DNA of 64,000 bases from Dokdonella_A sp964582225. Its GTDB lineage: Bacteria > Pseudomonadota > Gammaproteobacteria > Xanthomonadales > Rhodanobacteraceae. Location of the stretch: contig CAZORA010000001.1 of NCBI GenBank assembly GCA_964582225.1, positions 1 to 64,000 of the forward strand, given 5' to 3'. Under the pieces are notes generated by a model. That model did not search any database and was not told where the DNA came from. It was given only the letters and a program-made list of their open reading frames with translations. Below are positions 7,979-16,944 of the stretch, piece after piece. A program made the translations under genes and the position numbers. Within the stretch, counting starts at the first letter, position 1. Every line of letters begins with the position of its first letter.

Positions 7979-9925
7979 TCACCAGCCGATGTCAAAGCCG
8001 TCGACGAAAATCCAGTCGCCGGCCAGGCTTTCCACCGCCATCGCCTCGGGCGGCGACTTGCCATAGCCCGGCTGCAGCGGATCGCTGGCCTCGTTGCCCC
8101 AAAGCGCGTACAGATAAACCCCCCGCGCGCGCTCCTTTGGGCCGACCACGAAGGGTCGGGCCGGGCCGCCGGCGCAAAGCTGGTTCTCACCATCGACGCC
8201 GTCGGCGACCGCCTCGTCGCGCAGGAACTCGACGTATTCCTTGCTTGCGGTCTGATAGTAGAGCCTGGCCTGAATGCTGAAGGGGCCTGGAGACAGCGCC
8301 GGGATGTCGAACCGATAGGGGGCCTGCGCGTAGTTGACCAGAACGCCCGAGCCGGGCGTGGTTTCGGGGTAGTCAGCCGCAACCGGCCGCACCTCGTAAC
8401 CTTCGGGATCTTCCGTGCTTGCGGGGGTGAAACCCAGCGGCGGAATGCGATTGTCCTTGGCGATGCAGTCGCTCAGGGCCGTATGGAACATGGGCTCCCA
8501 GGCGGCGCTCAGGGTATCGCAATCGCCGTTGCCGAGATGGTTCCAGATGCCCTGCTTGACTTCGTAGACCTGGGCGCGGGGATCCTCGTCGAGATAGCCG
8601 GTAGCGGCATCATAGGCTGCGCTCTCTGCCACCAGCGCGCCGTCTCGGTCGCGAACCTCCACGTTCAGCCACATGCGTCGGCCATCACCGAAACCGGTCG
8701 GCAGCTTGTGCCCGCTCAGGTTGGTGACCTCGATCACGAACCCGAGCCGCCCGTTTGCACCGGGTCGCGGCTGCAGAAATGCGTCCACGGCGATTTCCAG
8801 GGTGGCGGCCGACTGCAGCAGCTGCCGCGACCAATCGATCGACTGCGCAAACGATTCTTCCCTTCCGATTCCGCCCCAGGAGCCCGGAATCGCGCTGGTG
8901 TCGCTGTACTCGCCGCGGATGACATCGAGAATCCAGGTGTTACCGCCGGCAAAGGAGTGCACCGGCAGGTTGCCACTGCGGTTGGGGTAGCCGCCCAGCG
9001 CGCAGGCGCTGGCGTTCGGATCCTCGCTGCTCGGCATGTGGCAGCCCTGGCAGCTCTGCCCACCCGGCGCGGACCAGGCGCTGCGCTGCCACTCGGTGTA
9101 GGTGCGATCGATCGGGAACGGAATTCCGGTATCCGTGCCATCGACGAGCTTCAGCGTCTTCAGCGGCCCGGCGCTGGTATCGGGCGTATTGACGTCGTGA
9201 CACTGGCCGCACATGGCGCTGTCGCTGATGAAGGAGGACTGCTTCCAGGCGTGTGGCGGCTGCGCGCCGGCATAGCTGTATGGCCCGTGCCGGCAGGGCT
9301 CGCCGCGACCGTTGCAGTCGCCGTCGTCGAGCCAGACCGCACCGTTGCGCGCGAGCGGTTCACCGTTCGGTCCCTGCTCCTCGTTGCGATGGCAGAAATG
9401 ACAGCTGATGCCGCCGTAATCGCTATTGGCGTCCGGCGCGTCATAGCTGCCCTCGAGCAGGCAGCCGGCCGCGCCGAAGTCGACGTCGTGATCCGGCTGA
9501 CCATAGCCGGCCTTGACCACGCGCCCGCCGTACCAGCCGTCGGTGCTGTGGCAGCGCAGGCACCAGTCGCCGACGCCCGGGACGTCGATGTTGGCCACGT
9601 CCAGCGCGGCGAAGAACAGCGGGTCGCGGGTGGAATTCGCCATCATCGAGCCGCCCCAGGTCGAGTGCGGGCGAAAGGCGACCGCGCCGCCGGGACCGCT
9701 CGCGCCGTGGCAGGCGGAGCAGGTATCCGAGAACAGCAGCGAATTGGCCAGTCCGGGCTGGCTGCCGTGGGGGGTGAAATCGATGCCACCGGCAAGGTCG
9801 GACGAAACCTGCAGCCAGCCCTCGGCGGCGGCCGCGCGCGCAAACGCGGGCAAAACCAGAACCGAGGCGAAGCACAGCAAAGCGCCACCCAGCATGCGGA
9901 CGGCAGGCGCGATCGAATGATGCAT
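7979..9925 (-). CDS. Secreted pentaheme c-type cytochrome
   Basis: The protein has 648 residues. ATG 9925 sits behind a strong GGAGG site and starts a signal peptide running to about residue 34. Five CxxCH heme-attachment motifs are visible: CSACH (Cys69), CLRCH (Cys122), CHFCH (Cys175), CGQCH (Cys239) and CQGCH (Cys292), all in the N-terminal half. The C-terminal half (about 310-648) has no heme motif and contains NLSGHKLPTGFGDGRRMWL, a phrase typical of large periplasmic multiheme cytochromes whose heme domain is followed by a beta-rich domain. It should be exported by Sec and receive heme in the periplasm. The electron donor and acceptor are unknown. It is not close to NapB or NrfA in length or heme number. 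Confidence 0.92.
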   Translation of the reverse strand: MHHSIAPAVRMLGGALLCFASVLVLPAFARAAAAEGWLQVSSDLAGGIDFTPHGSQPGLANSLLFSDTCSACHGASGPGGAVAFRPHSTWGGSMMANSTRDPLFFAALDVANIDVPGVGDWCLRCHSTDGWYGGRVVKAGYGQPDHDVDFGAAGCLLEGSYDAPDANSDYGGISCHFCHRNEEQGPNGEPLARNGAVWLDDGDCNGRGEPCRHGPYSYAGAQPPHAWKQSSFISDSAMCGQCHDVNTPDTSAGPLKTLKLVDGTDTGIPFPIDRTYTEWQRSAWSAPGGQSCQGCHMPSSEDPNASACALGGYPNRSGNLPVHSFAGGNTWILDVIRGEYSDTSAIPGSWGGIGREESFAQSIDWSRQLLQSAATLEIAVDAFLQPRPGANGRLGFVIEVTNLSGHKLPTGFGDGRRMWLNVEVRDRDGALVAESAAYDAATGYLDEDPRAQVYEVKQGIWNHLGNGDCDTLSAAWEPMFHTALSDCIAKDNRIPPLGFTPASTEDPEGYEVRPVAADYPETTPGSGVLVNYAQAPYRFDIPALSPGPFSIQARLYYQTASKEYVEFLRDEAVADGVDGENQLCAGGPARPFVVGPKERARGVYLYALWGNEASDPLQPGYGKSPPEAMAVESLAGDWIFVDGFDIGW

Positions 9926-10066
9926 CGGGAAACCTCCGGCGAGTCGCGGGCGACGCAAGCACAACACCAACCTGTCGCTCGCAGTGTATGGACGGGAGCG
10001 AGCTGCGTGCACGCCGCAGCGCAAGAAACTCGTGCCGCGCAGGCGCCGGGCTGCTAGGGTGCGCGC

Positions 10067-12157
10067 ATGTCGACGCCAGCCTCCCAGACACTCTCCGCCG
10101 TGGTCCGCCTGCTGGACGAAGGTCGGCCCGATCTCGCCGAAGCGGCCGCGGCCGAACTGCGCGCGCGCGCGCCGCGGGACCCGAAGCCGGTGCGCCTGCA
10201 GGGCATCGCCCTGCTCCAGCTCGGCCGTGTCGACGCAGCGCGCCGCGCCTTCGAAGACGGGCTCACGCTGGCACCGGATTCGGTCCTGCTGCTGTCCAAC
10301 CTCGCCAGCGCGCTGCTGGCGCAGGGTGAGGTCGACGCCGCGGTGGCGCGACTCGAGCAGGCGCGCGCCCTCTTGCCGAATCACCCGGCGGTGCTCAACG
10401 GACTCGGCAACGCGCGGCGCGCGCAGGGCGATCTCGCCGGCGCCGCCGAGGCCTATGCGGAAGCGACCCGCGCGGCGCCGGAGCACGTGGGCGCCTGGCT
10501 GAATCTCGCCGCGGCGACGCTCGCGCAGGGCGACGTGACGAGCGCGAGTCGGCAGGTGCGGCGGGCGCTGGCGCGCGAACCGGGCAATCCCGAGGGACTC
10601 CTGCTGCGCGGCCATGTGCTGGCGGCACAGCAGCTTTGCGCCGAGGCGGAAGCGGTCTATCGCGAGGGCGCGGAGCGCGCGCCTGACGATCCGCGCTTTC
10701 CCTATCAGTGCGGGCTGATGGCCGAGGAGCAGAAGCATCCGAGCGAGGCCGCGGAAGCTTATGCCCAGGCGCTGACCCTGGACCCCGATTTCGATCAGGC
10801 GCTCGGCCAGCTGGTGTTCCTGCGCCGCCAGCTCTGCGACTGGCGCGCGCTCGATCCGCTTTCCAGGCGCCTGCGCGAGCGGGTCGCCGCAGGCAGCGGC
10901 GGAATTTCTCCCTTCGGCTTTCTCGCCGAGCCGGCCTGCGCCGCCGAGCAGCTGCTTTGCGCGCAGAACTTCGCGCAATCGATCGAGTCCGCCGCAGCGC
11001 CGCAGCGCGCCCGCCTGCAGTGGCGGCATCCGCAGCCGGCGGCCGATGCGCCTCTGCGGGTCGGCTTTGCTTCCAACGGCTTCGGCGAGCACCCGACCGG
11101 GCTTCTGACCGTGGCGCTGTTCGAGGCGCTGCGCGAGACGCCGCTGGAAATCCACCTGTTCGCCACTGCGGCAGACGATGGCGGTCCGATCAGCCGGCGC
11201 CTGCACGCGGCAGCGAATGTCTGGCACGACCTCGGCGGGCTCGCTGCGCTGCCGGCAGCAGAGCGAATTCACCGGGCCGAAGTGGAAATTCTGATCGATC
11301 TTCGCGGCTGGGGCGGCGGCGGCATCGCCGCCGCGCTGGCGCTGCGGCCGGCGCCCGTGCAGGTCGGCTGGCTGGCCTATCCCGGAACCTCCGGCGCGCC
11401 CTGGATCGACTACTGCGTCGCCGACCGGATCGTGCTGCCGGAATCGCTACGCACCGCCTTTTCCGAGAAGGTCGCCTGGCTGCCGCGCTGCTTCCAGCCT
11501 TGCGACATTAGCCGCGCGCTCGCCGCGCCGCCGCCCCGCGAGGCGCTCGGCCTGCCCGAAAGCGGCGTCGTCTACGCCTGCTTCAACAACGCCTACAAGC
11601 TGAATCCACCCAGCTTCGCGCGCATGCTGACGGTGCTGGGTGAGGTTTCCGACAGCGTGCTTTGGCTGCTGATGGGGCCCGCAGGCGCCGACCAGCGCCT
11701 GCGCGAGGCGGCCGAGCGACGCGGCATCGACCCGACGCGACTGGTGTTCGCAGAGAAGCGCGCCCACGCGGAGTATCTCGCGCTCTACCGCCACGTCGAC
11801 CTGTTCCTCGATACTGCACCCTACGGCGCGCACACCACCGCCTCGGACGCGCTCTACGCCGGTTGCCCGGTGTTGAGCCTGCCCGGCGAAACCTTCGCCT
11901 CGCGAGTGGCGGCCAGCCTCAATGAGCATCTGGGGCTGGCAGAGATGAACGCCGCCGACGAGGCAACTTTCGTCGCCGAGGCGGTGCGCCTCGGCCGCGA
12001 CCCCGAGGCGCTGGCAGCGCTGCGCGCGAAGCTGGCCGCGCGACGCGACGCCAGCGGCGTGTTCGACATGCGCGGCTTCGCCGGCGATTTCAGCGCCCTG
12101 CTCCAGCGCATGTCCGCGCGGCATCGTGCCGGGCTCCCGCCGGCGCCGCTGGAATGA
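10067..12157 (+). CDS. TPR-containing SPINDLY-type O-GlcNAc transferase-like protein (GT41)
   Basis: The protein has 696 residues. Residues 1-250 are tandem tetratricopeptide repeats, each with the AxxxxxxALxxxPxx pattern (six or seven units). Residues ~300-690 match the bacterial GT41 catalytic region: LRVGFASNGFGEHPTG, EVEILIDLRGW, PVQVGWLAYPGTSG, YCVADRIVLPE, then YACFNNAYKLNPPSF and DLFLDTAPYGAHTTASDALYAGCPVLS, which form the sugar-nucleotide site. The family transfers GlcNAc or a related sugar to Ser/Thr of proteins. The target here is unknown, and no flagellin or adhesin gene is nearby. ATG 10067 fits the domain start. It is followed 28 bases later by moaB. Confidence 0.92.
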   Translation: MSTPASQTLSAVVRLLDEGRPDLAEAAAAELRARAPRDPKPVRLQGIALLQLGRVDAARRAFEDGLTLAPDSVLLLSNLASALLAQGEVDAAVARLEQARALLPNHPAVLNGLGNARRAQGDLAGAAEAYAEATRAAPEHVGAWLNLAAATLAQGDVTSASRQVRRALAREPGNPEGLLLRGHVLAAQQLCAEAEAVYREGAERAPDDPRFPYQCGLMAEEQKHPSEAAEAYAQALTLDPDFDQALGQLVFLRRQLCDWRALDPLSRRLRERVAAGSGGISPFGFLAEPACAAEQLLCAQNFAQSIESAAAPQRARLQWRHPQPAADAPLRVGFASNGFGEHPTGLLTVALFEALRETPLEIHLFATAADDGGPISRRLHAAANVWHDLGGLAALPAAERIHRAEVEILIDLRGWGGGGIAAALALRPAPVQVGWLAYPGTSGAPWIDYCVADRIVLPESLRTAFSEKVAWLPRCFQPCDISRALAAPPPREALGLPESGVVYACFNNAYKLNPPSFARMLTVLGEVSDSVLWLLMGPAGADQRLREAAERRGIDPTRLVFAEKRAHAEYLALYRHVDLFLDTAPYGAHTTASDALYAGCPVLSLPGETFASRVAASLNEHLGLAEMNAADEATFVAEAVRLGRDPEALAALRAKLAARRDASGVFDMRGFAGDFSALLQRMSARHRAGLPPAPLE

Positions 12158-12185
12158 GGCGGCGCGCCGGCGCTACCCTTGCCGC

Positions 12186-12707
12186 ATGAGCGCAGCAGCC
12201 GAATTCAAAGCCCTGAACCTGTGCGTGCTGACCGTGTCGGACACGCGCACGGCGGCCAACGACAGCTCCGGCGATTACCTGGTGCTGGCCCTGGGCCAGG
12301 CCGGGCATCATCTGCACGAGCGGCGCATCACGCCCGACGACCGCCACGTGGTCCGCGCCATCGTCGCCGGATGGATCGCCGACCCCGCGGTGCACGGCGT
12401 GCTGGTCAGCGGCGGCACCGGCTTTACCGGCCGCGACTCGACGCCCGAAGCACTGCTGCCCCTGCTCGACAAGCAGATGCCAGGCTTCGGCGAGCTGTTC
12501 CGCTGGCTCAGCTGGGAGGAAATCGGCACTTCCAGCCTGCAATCGCGCGCCTTCGCCGGGCTCTCCAACCAGACCTTCGTGTTCTGCCTGCCGGGCTCGA
12601 CCTCAGCCTGCCGCACGGCCTGGGAAAAACTGATCCGCGCGCAGCTCGACGCCACCACCAGGCCCTGCAACCTCGCCGGCCTGATGCCGCGGCTCGGCGA
12701 AGTCTGA
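12186..12707 (+). CDS. moaB: MoaB/Mog-family molybdenum cofactor protein
   Basis: The protein has 173 residues, the normal length. It resembles MoaB along its whole length: TVSDTR near the start, GGTGFTGRDSTPEALLPL in the molybdopterin-binding loop, then EEIGTSSLQSRAFAG and LPGSTSACRTAW near the C-terminus. The family binds or adenylylates molybdopterin during molybdenum cofactor synthesis. I chose MoaB rather than MogA on the ending TRPCNL, which E. coli MoaB shares. It stands apart from other moa genes and meets prpC tail to tail with 7 bases between stops. Confidence 0.88.
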   Translation: MSAAAEFKALNLCVLTVSDTRTAANDSSGDYLVLALGQAGHHLHERRITPDDRHVVRAIVAGWIADPAVHGVLVSGGTGFTGRDSTPEALLPLLDKQMPGFGELFRWLSWEEIGTSSLQSRAFAGLSNQTFVFCLPGSTSACRTAWEKLIRAQLDATTRPCNLAGLMPRLGEV

Positions 12708-12714
12708 AGCCCGC

Positions 12715-13869
12715 TCAGCGCCGCTCGAGCGGCACGTAGGCGAGGTTTTCCGGGCCGACGTAGTTCGCGCTCGGGCGGATGATCTTGCCGTCCATGCGCT
12801 GCTCGATCACGTGCGCGCTCCAGCCGGCGCTGCGGGAGATGACGAACAGCGGCGTGAACATCGCCGTCGGCACGCCCAGCATGTGGTAGCTCACCGCGCT
12901 GAACCAGTCGAGGTTGGGGAACATCTTCTTGATTTCCCACATGACCGCTTCCAGGCGCGCGGCGACGTCGAAGAGCCGGCTGTCGCCGGCCTGCGCGGAC
13001 AGCTCGCGGGCGACTTCCTTGATGACCTGGTTGCGCGGATCGCCGGTCGTGTACACCGGATGGCCGAAGCCGATCACGATTTCCTTGCGCGCGACCCGCT
13101 CGCGGATGTCGGCCTCGGCCTCGTCCGGCGTTGCATAGCGCGACTGGATCTCGTAGGCGACCTCGTTGGCGCCGCCGTGCTTGGGTCCGCGCAGCGCGCC
13201 GATCGCGCCGGCGATCGCGGAATACAGGTCGCTGCCGGTGCCGGCGATGACCCGCGCGGCGAAGGTGCTGGCGTTGAACTCGTGCTCGGCGTAGAGGATC
13301 AGCGAGGTGTGCATGGCGCGCACGTGGAGCGCGCTGGGCGCGCTGCCGTGCAGCAGATGCAGGAAGTGCCCGCCGATCGAATCGTCGTCGGTCTCGACCT
13401 CGATCCGCCGCCCGTTGATCGCGAAGTGGTACCAGTAGAGCAGGATCGAGCCGAGCGAGGCCAGCAGGCGATCGGCGATGTCGCGCGCGCCGGGATGAGC
13501 GTGGTCGTCCTTTTCGGGCAGCGCGCAGCCGAGGGCGGAAACGCCGGTGCGCATCACGTCCATCGGGTGCGCCGAAGCCGGCAGGGTCTCGAGCGCCGCT
13601 TTCACCGCTGCCGGCAGCCCGCGCAGGGATTTGAGCTTCGCCTTGTAGGCGGCCAGCTCGGCGCGATCCGGGAGCTTCTCGTGCACCAGCAGGAAGGCGA
13701 TCTCCTCGAATTCGGCGCGGGTCGCGAAGTCGAGAATGTCGTAGCCGCGGTAGTGCAGGTCGTTGCCGCTGCGGCCGACCGTGCACAGCGCGGTGTTGCC
13801 GGCGGCCACACCCGACAGGGCGACCGATTTCTTCGGCTTGAAGCCAGGCTGGGGAGTCGTTTCGCTCAT
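12715..13869 (-). CDS. prpC: 2-methylcitrate synthase
   Basis: The protein has 384 residues and starts at ATG 13869 behind GAGGAA. It is a short citrate synthase-family protein: GRSGNDLHYRGYDI near the start, the active-site histidine regions KHGGANE and GFGHPVYTTGDPRN, and an aspartate in the C-terminal MFTPLFVISRSAGWSAH region. It condenses propionyl-CoA with oxaloacetate. The assignment to PrpC rather than GltA rests on length and on prpB lying 89 bases upstream on the same strand. Confidence 0.92.
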   Translation of the reverse strand: MSETTPQPGFKPKKSVALSGVAAGNTALCTVGRSGNDLHYRGYDILDFATRAEFEEIAFLLVHEKLPDRAELAAYKAKLKSLRGLPAAVKAALETLPASAHPMDVMRTGVSALGCALPEKDDHAHPGARDIADRLLASLGSILLYWYHFAINGRRIEVETDDDSIGGHFLHLLHGSAPSALHVRAMHTSLILYAEHEFNASTFAARVIAGTGSDLYSAIAGAIGALRGPKHGGANEVAYEIQSRYATPDEAEADIRERVARKEIVIGFGHPVYTTGDPRNQVIKEVARELSAQAGDSRLFDVAARLEAVMWEIKKMFPNLDWFSAVSYHMLGVPTAMFTPLFVISRSAGWSAHVIEQRMDGKIIRPSANYVGPENLAYVPLERR

Positions 13870-13958
13870 TTCTGATTTCCTCTTGTGGCGCGGGTCAGGC
13901 GGCTGCGCCGCGCGGTCGACGGATCTCTGCGCGGCTGCCGCCGGCTCGCCGCGCGACG

Positions 13959-14843
13959 CTATTTCTGCGCCGCGAACAGCTCGTCGAGCTTGCACTCGTA
14001 GTCGTGATAACCGAGGAAGTCGTAGAGCTCCTCGCGCGTTTGCATATGTTCGATCAGGTTCTTCTGGGTGCCCTCGCGACGCACCGTGCGGTAGAACTCG
14101 AGCGCCGCCTGGTTCATTGCCCGATAGGCACCGCAGCAGTAGAGCGCGATATCGACCCTGGCGTCGCGCAGCTCGTCGACGCTGAAGAAGGGCGTCGAAC
14201 CGAATTCGGTCAGGTTGGCCAGGATCGGCACGCCGACCGCGTCGCGAAAGCGGCGATAGTCATCCAGCGTGCGCATGGCTTCTGGAAAAATCATGTCGGC
14301 GCCGGCCTCGACGTAGGCGACCGCACGCTCGATCGCGGCGTCGATACCCTCGACCGCGGCCGCGTCGGTGCGCGCCATGATGACGAAGCCGGCGTCGCTG
14401 CGCGCGTCGACCGCGGCCTTGACGCGATCGACCATCTCGTCTTTCGACACCACTTCCTTGCCGGGGCGATGCCCGCAGCGCTTCTGGCCGATCTGGTCCT
14501 CCATGTGCACGGCCGCGACGCCGACCCGGATGCAGGAGCGGATCGTGCGGGCGATATTGAAGGCGCCGCCCCAGCCGGTGTCGATGTCGACCAAAAGCGG
14601 CATGCCGGTCGCCTCGACGATGCGCCGCGCATCGGTCAGCACGTCCTCCATGGTGGAGATACCGAGGTCCGGCATGCCGAGCGAGTTGGCGGCGACGCCG
14701 CCGCCGGAAAGATACAGCGCGCGGTAGCCGACGCGCTTCGCCATCAGGCCGGCGTAGGCGGTGATCGCACCGACCACCTGCAGCGGCTGTTCTTCGGCGA
14801 CGGCCGCGCGAAAGCGCGTGCCAGCGGAATCGGGCTGGTCCAT
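13959..14843 (-). CDS. prpB: 2-methylisocitrate lyase
   Basis: The protein has 294 residues. It belongs to the isocitrate lyase/PEP mutase superfamily and carries the catalytic KRCGH motif, the metal-binding DIDTGWGG loop, and AVHMEDQ. It splits 2-methylisocitrate into pyruvate and succinate at the end of the methylcitrate cycle. It is the first gene of a prpB-prpC unit. The genes for the middle steps (acnD/prpF or prpD) and the regulator PrpR are not in the window. The next gene upstream, a symporter, diverges with 140 bases between. Confidence 0.93.
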   Translation of the reverse strand: MDQPDSAGTRFRAAVAEEQPLQVVGAITAYAGLMAKRVGYRALYLSGGGVAANSLGMPDLGISTMEDVLTDARRIVEATGMPLLVDIDTGWGGAFNIARTIRSCIRVGVAAVHMEDQIGQKRCGHRPGKEVVSKDEMVDRVKAAVDARSDAGFVIMARTDAAAVEGIDAAIERAVAYVEAGADMIFPEAMRTLDDYRRFRDAVGVPILANLTEFGSTPFFSVDELRDARVDIALYCCGAYRAMNQAALEFYRTVRREGTQKNLIEHMQTREELYDFLGYHDYECKLDELFAAQK

Positions 14844-14983
14844 GAGGCCTCCGGAAAATGCCGCGATTTTAACCGATCGCGACCAGGCTCACCGTCGCGG
14901 CGGTGCGGGTCCCGAACCCGCGCGCGACCGATCGATACCTCCGGCCGTGACGCGCAGCGCATCGGCACGCTACATTCACCGGA

Positions 14984-16360
14984 ATGAAAAGACCGATCCC
15001 GCTCGCCACCCGCATTCTGCTCGGCCTGGTGGTGGGCGTCATCGCCGGCGTGGTCACGCTCGGCATCGGCGCCCTGCATCCGCCGACCCTGGCCTTCATG
15101 CAGCAGGTCTCGACGACGCTGTTCGACCCCTTCGGTCAGGTGTTTCTGCGCCTGCTGTTCTTCGTGGTGATCCCGCTGGTGTTTGCCTCGCTCGCTTCCG
15201 GCGTGGTGCAACTCGGCGCGCCGGAGCGGCTGGGGCCGCTGGCCCTGCGCACTTTCGCGCTGTTTCTCGCCAACATGGTGATCGGCGTCGCGATTGGCCT
15301 GCTGATGATGAACGTCCTGCAGCCGGGGCTACATCTCGCACCCGAAGCCAGCGGCCAGCTGCTGACCGCCTATGGCGCCAACGCCCAGCAGGTGATCGAC
15401 ACCCACGCCGGGCAGCAGAGCCTCAGCCTGATGACCCTGGTCGAGATGTTCATGCCGCGCAACCTGGTCGGCGCCGTCAGCGGCAGCTCGCGCGGCGCGC
15501 TGGGCGATGTGCTGCCGCTGATCCTGTTCGCGATCCTGTTCGGGGTGGCGGCCACCCAGCTCGCCGAGCGTCGGCGTCGCCAGGTGCAGGAGCTGCTCGA
15601 TGCGCTGGCCGAGATCATGACGCGGATCGTCGACTTCGCTCTGCGGCTCGCGCCCTACGCGGTGCCGGCGATGATCTACAGCGTGATCGTCAAGGTCGGC
15701 CTGGACGTGCTGCTCGCGCTGTCGCTGTTCGTGATTGGCTGCGCAGTGGCGCTGGCGCTGCATCTGTTCGGCACCCTCGCAGTGTGGATCCGAATCCTGG
15801 CGCGACAGTCGCCGCTACGGTTCTTCCGCCAGATCCGGCCAGTGCTGGTGACTGCGTTCTCGACCAGCTCGAGCAACGCCACCCTGCCGACTTCCCTCGC
15901 GGTGGCGAGCGAGGAGCTCAAGCTCTCACCTAGCGTATCCGGCTTCGTGCTGCCGCTCGGCGCCACCATGAACATGAGCGGTACCGCGCTCTACGAAGGT
16001 TGCGTGGTGCTGTTCGTGGCGCAGGTTTTCGGGGTGGATCTGACGCTCTCCCAGCAGGCCGTCTTGATGCTGCTGTCGGTGTTGAGCGCGGTCGCCGTGG
16101 CCGGGATTCCCGGCGGCTCGCTGCCGCTGATCGCCGGCCTGCTGGCGAGCTTCGGCGTGCCGCCGGAAGGCATCGGCATCATCATCGGCATTGACCGCCT
16201 GCTCGACATGATGCGCACCACAGTCAACGTCGGCGCCGACGTCGCCACCGCAGTCATCGTCGACGGCCAGATGCGCCGCGCCGGCCTGCTCGAGCCCGAG
16301 CCCGCCGCGGCCGGTCTGGCGGTCGGCGCGGCCGCGGACGAGGAAGCGGATTCGCCCTGA
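14984..16360 (+). CDS. Dicarboxylate/amino acid:cation symporter (DAACS family)
   Basis: The protein has 458 residues and eight or so hydrophobic segments. The DAACS signatures are in place: the serine-rich hairpin TSSSNATLPTS, NMSGTALYE, hairpin 2 GIPGGSLPLI, and DRLLDMMRTTVNVGAD near the C-terminus. Such carriers take up glutamate, aspartate or C4-dicarboxylates with Na+ or H+. The aspartate and arginine pattern in DRLLDMMRTTVN fits either substrate class, so I do not choose GltP or DctA. A short acidic and alanine-rich tail follows. It is divergent from prpB, which may hint at carboxylate uptake but proves nothing. Confidence 0.92.
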   Translation: MKRPIPLATRILLGLVVGVIAGVVTLGIGALHPPTLAFMQQVSTTLFDPFGQVFLRLLFFVVIPLVFASLASGVVQLGAPERLGPLALRTFALFLANMVIGVAIGLLMMNVLQPGLHLAPEASGQLLTAYGANAQQVIDTHAGQQSLSLMTLVEMFMPRNLVGAVSGSSRGALGDVLPLILFAILFGVAATQLAERRRRQVQELLDALAEIMTRIVDFALRLAPYAVPAMIYSVIVKVGLDVLLALSLFVIGCAVALALHLFGTLAVWIRILARQSPLRFFRQIRPVLVTAFSTSSSNATLPTSLAVASEELKLSPSVSGFVLPLGATMNMSGTALYEGCVVLFVAQVFGVDLTLSQQAVLMLLSVLSAVAVAGIPGGSLPLIAGLLASFGVPPEGIGIIIGIDRLLDMMRTTVNVGADVATAVIVDGQMRRAGLLEPEPAAAGLAVGAAADEEADSP

Positions 16361-16378
16361 GCGGGATTCCGCGCCGCC

Positions 16379-16879
16379 TCAGCCGACGGCCTGCGCCGCA
16401 GCGACGTGGCGCCTGGACTTGGGCTTGAGCAGGGTGCCGCTGCAGTTCGGCGCGCCGCAGCGGCAGGCCCAGATGGCCTTCAGCCTCGGCGTGTAGCGCT
16501 CGGTCAGCACGATCCCGTAGTCGTAGCTCAGCTCTTCGCCAGCCAGGATCGGACGCAGGGTTTCGATCAGCACGCGATCGCGGCGCGGATCGCCGTCCGC
16601 GCTCTCCTCCACCAGCGCACGGCAGTTCGGCGCGCAGCTGTGATTGATCCAGCGCGCGATGTTGCCCTCGTGATTGGCGTCGATCACGTAGCGGTCGTTC
16701 AGGGTGAACAGGAAGGTATGGCCGCTGTCACCATTGTCGGCGTACAGGCGATCCGCCTGGGCGTGGGTCAGCAGCCGGCCTCGATACTCCACCAGCTCGA
16801 CTTCGGCCGGGATGTCGACCAGGGCGAACACGCCGTTGCCGTGGATGGGAGAGCGGCGCGCCGCGATGCGTCTAGACAT
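16379..16879 (-). CDS. SET-domain protein-lysine methyltransferase
   Basis: The call is 166 residues from ATG 16879. The start could instead be 16915 or 16945; the last has the better ribosome site (GGGGAACG) but would share bases with the divergent RNase gene's start. The SET core is complete: GNGVFALVDIPAE, VEYRGRLL, then the SAM and substrate residues NHSCAPNC, GEELSYDYG, and the post-SET cysteines CRCGAPNCSGTLL, which bind zinc with the NHSC cysteine. The family transfers methyl groups to lysines. A bacterial target is not evident from context. Confidence 0.85.
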   Translation of the reverse strand: MSRRIAARRSPIHGNGVFALVDIPAEVELVEYRGRLLTHAQADRLYADNGDSGHTFLFTLNDRYVIDANHEGNIARWINHSCAPNCRALVEESADGDPRRDRVLIETLRPILAGEELSYDYGIVLTERYTPRLKAIWACRCGAPNCSGTLLKPKSRRHVAAAQAVG

Positions 16880-16944
16880 GGCTGCGTGGATCGAAAGCCG
16901 AAGACCGCGCATCATAGCGCCGTCGATTCCTGCGGCGTGATGCA

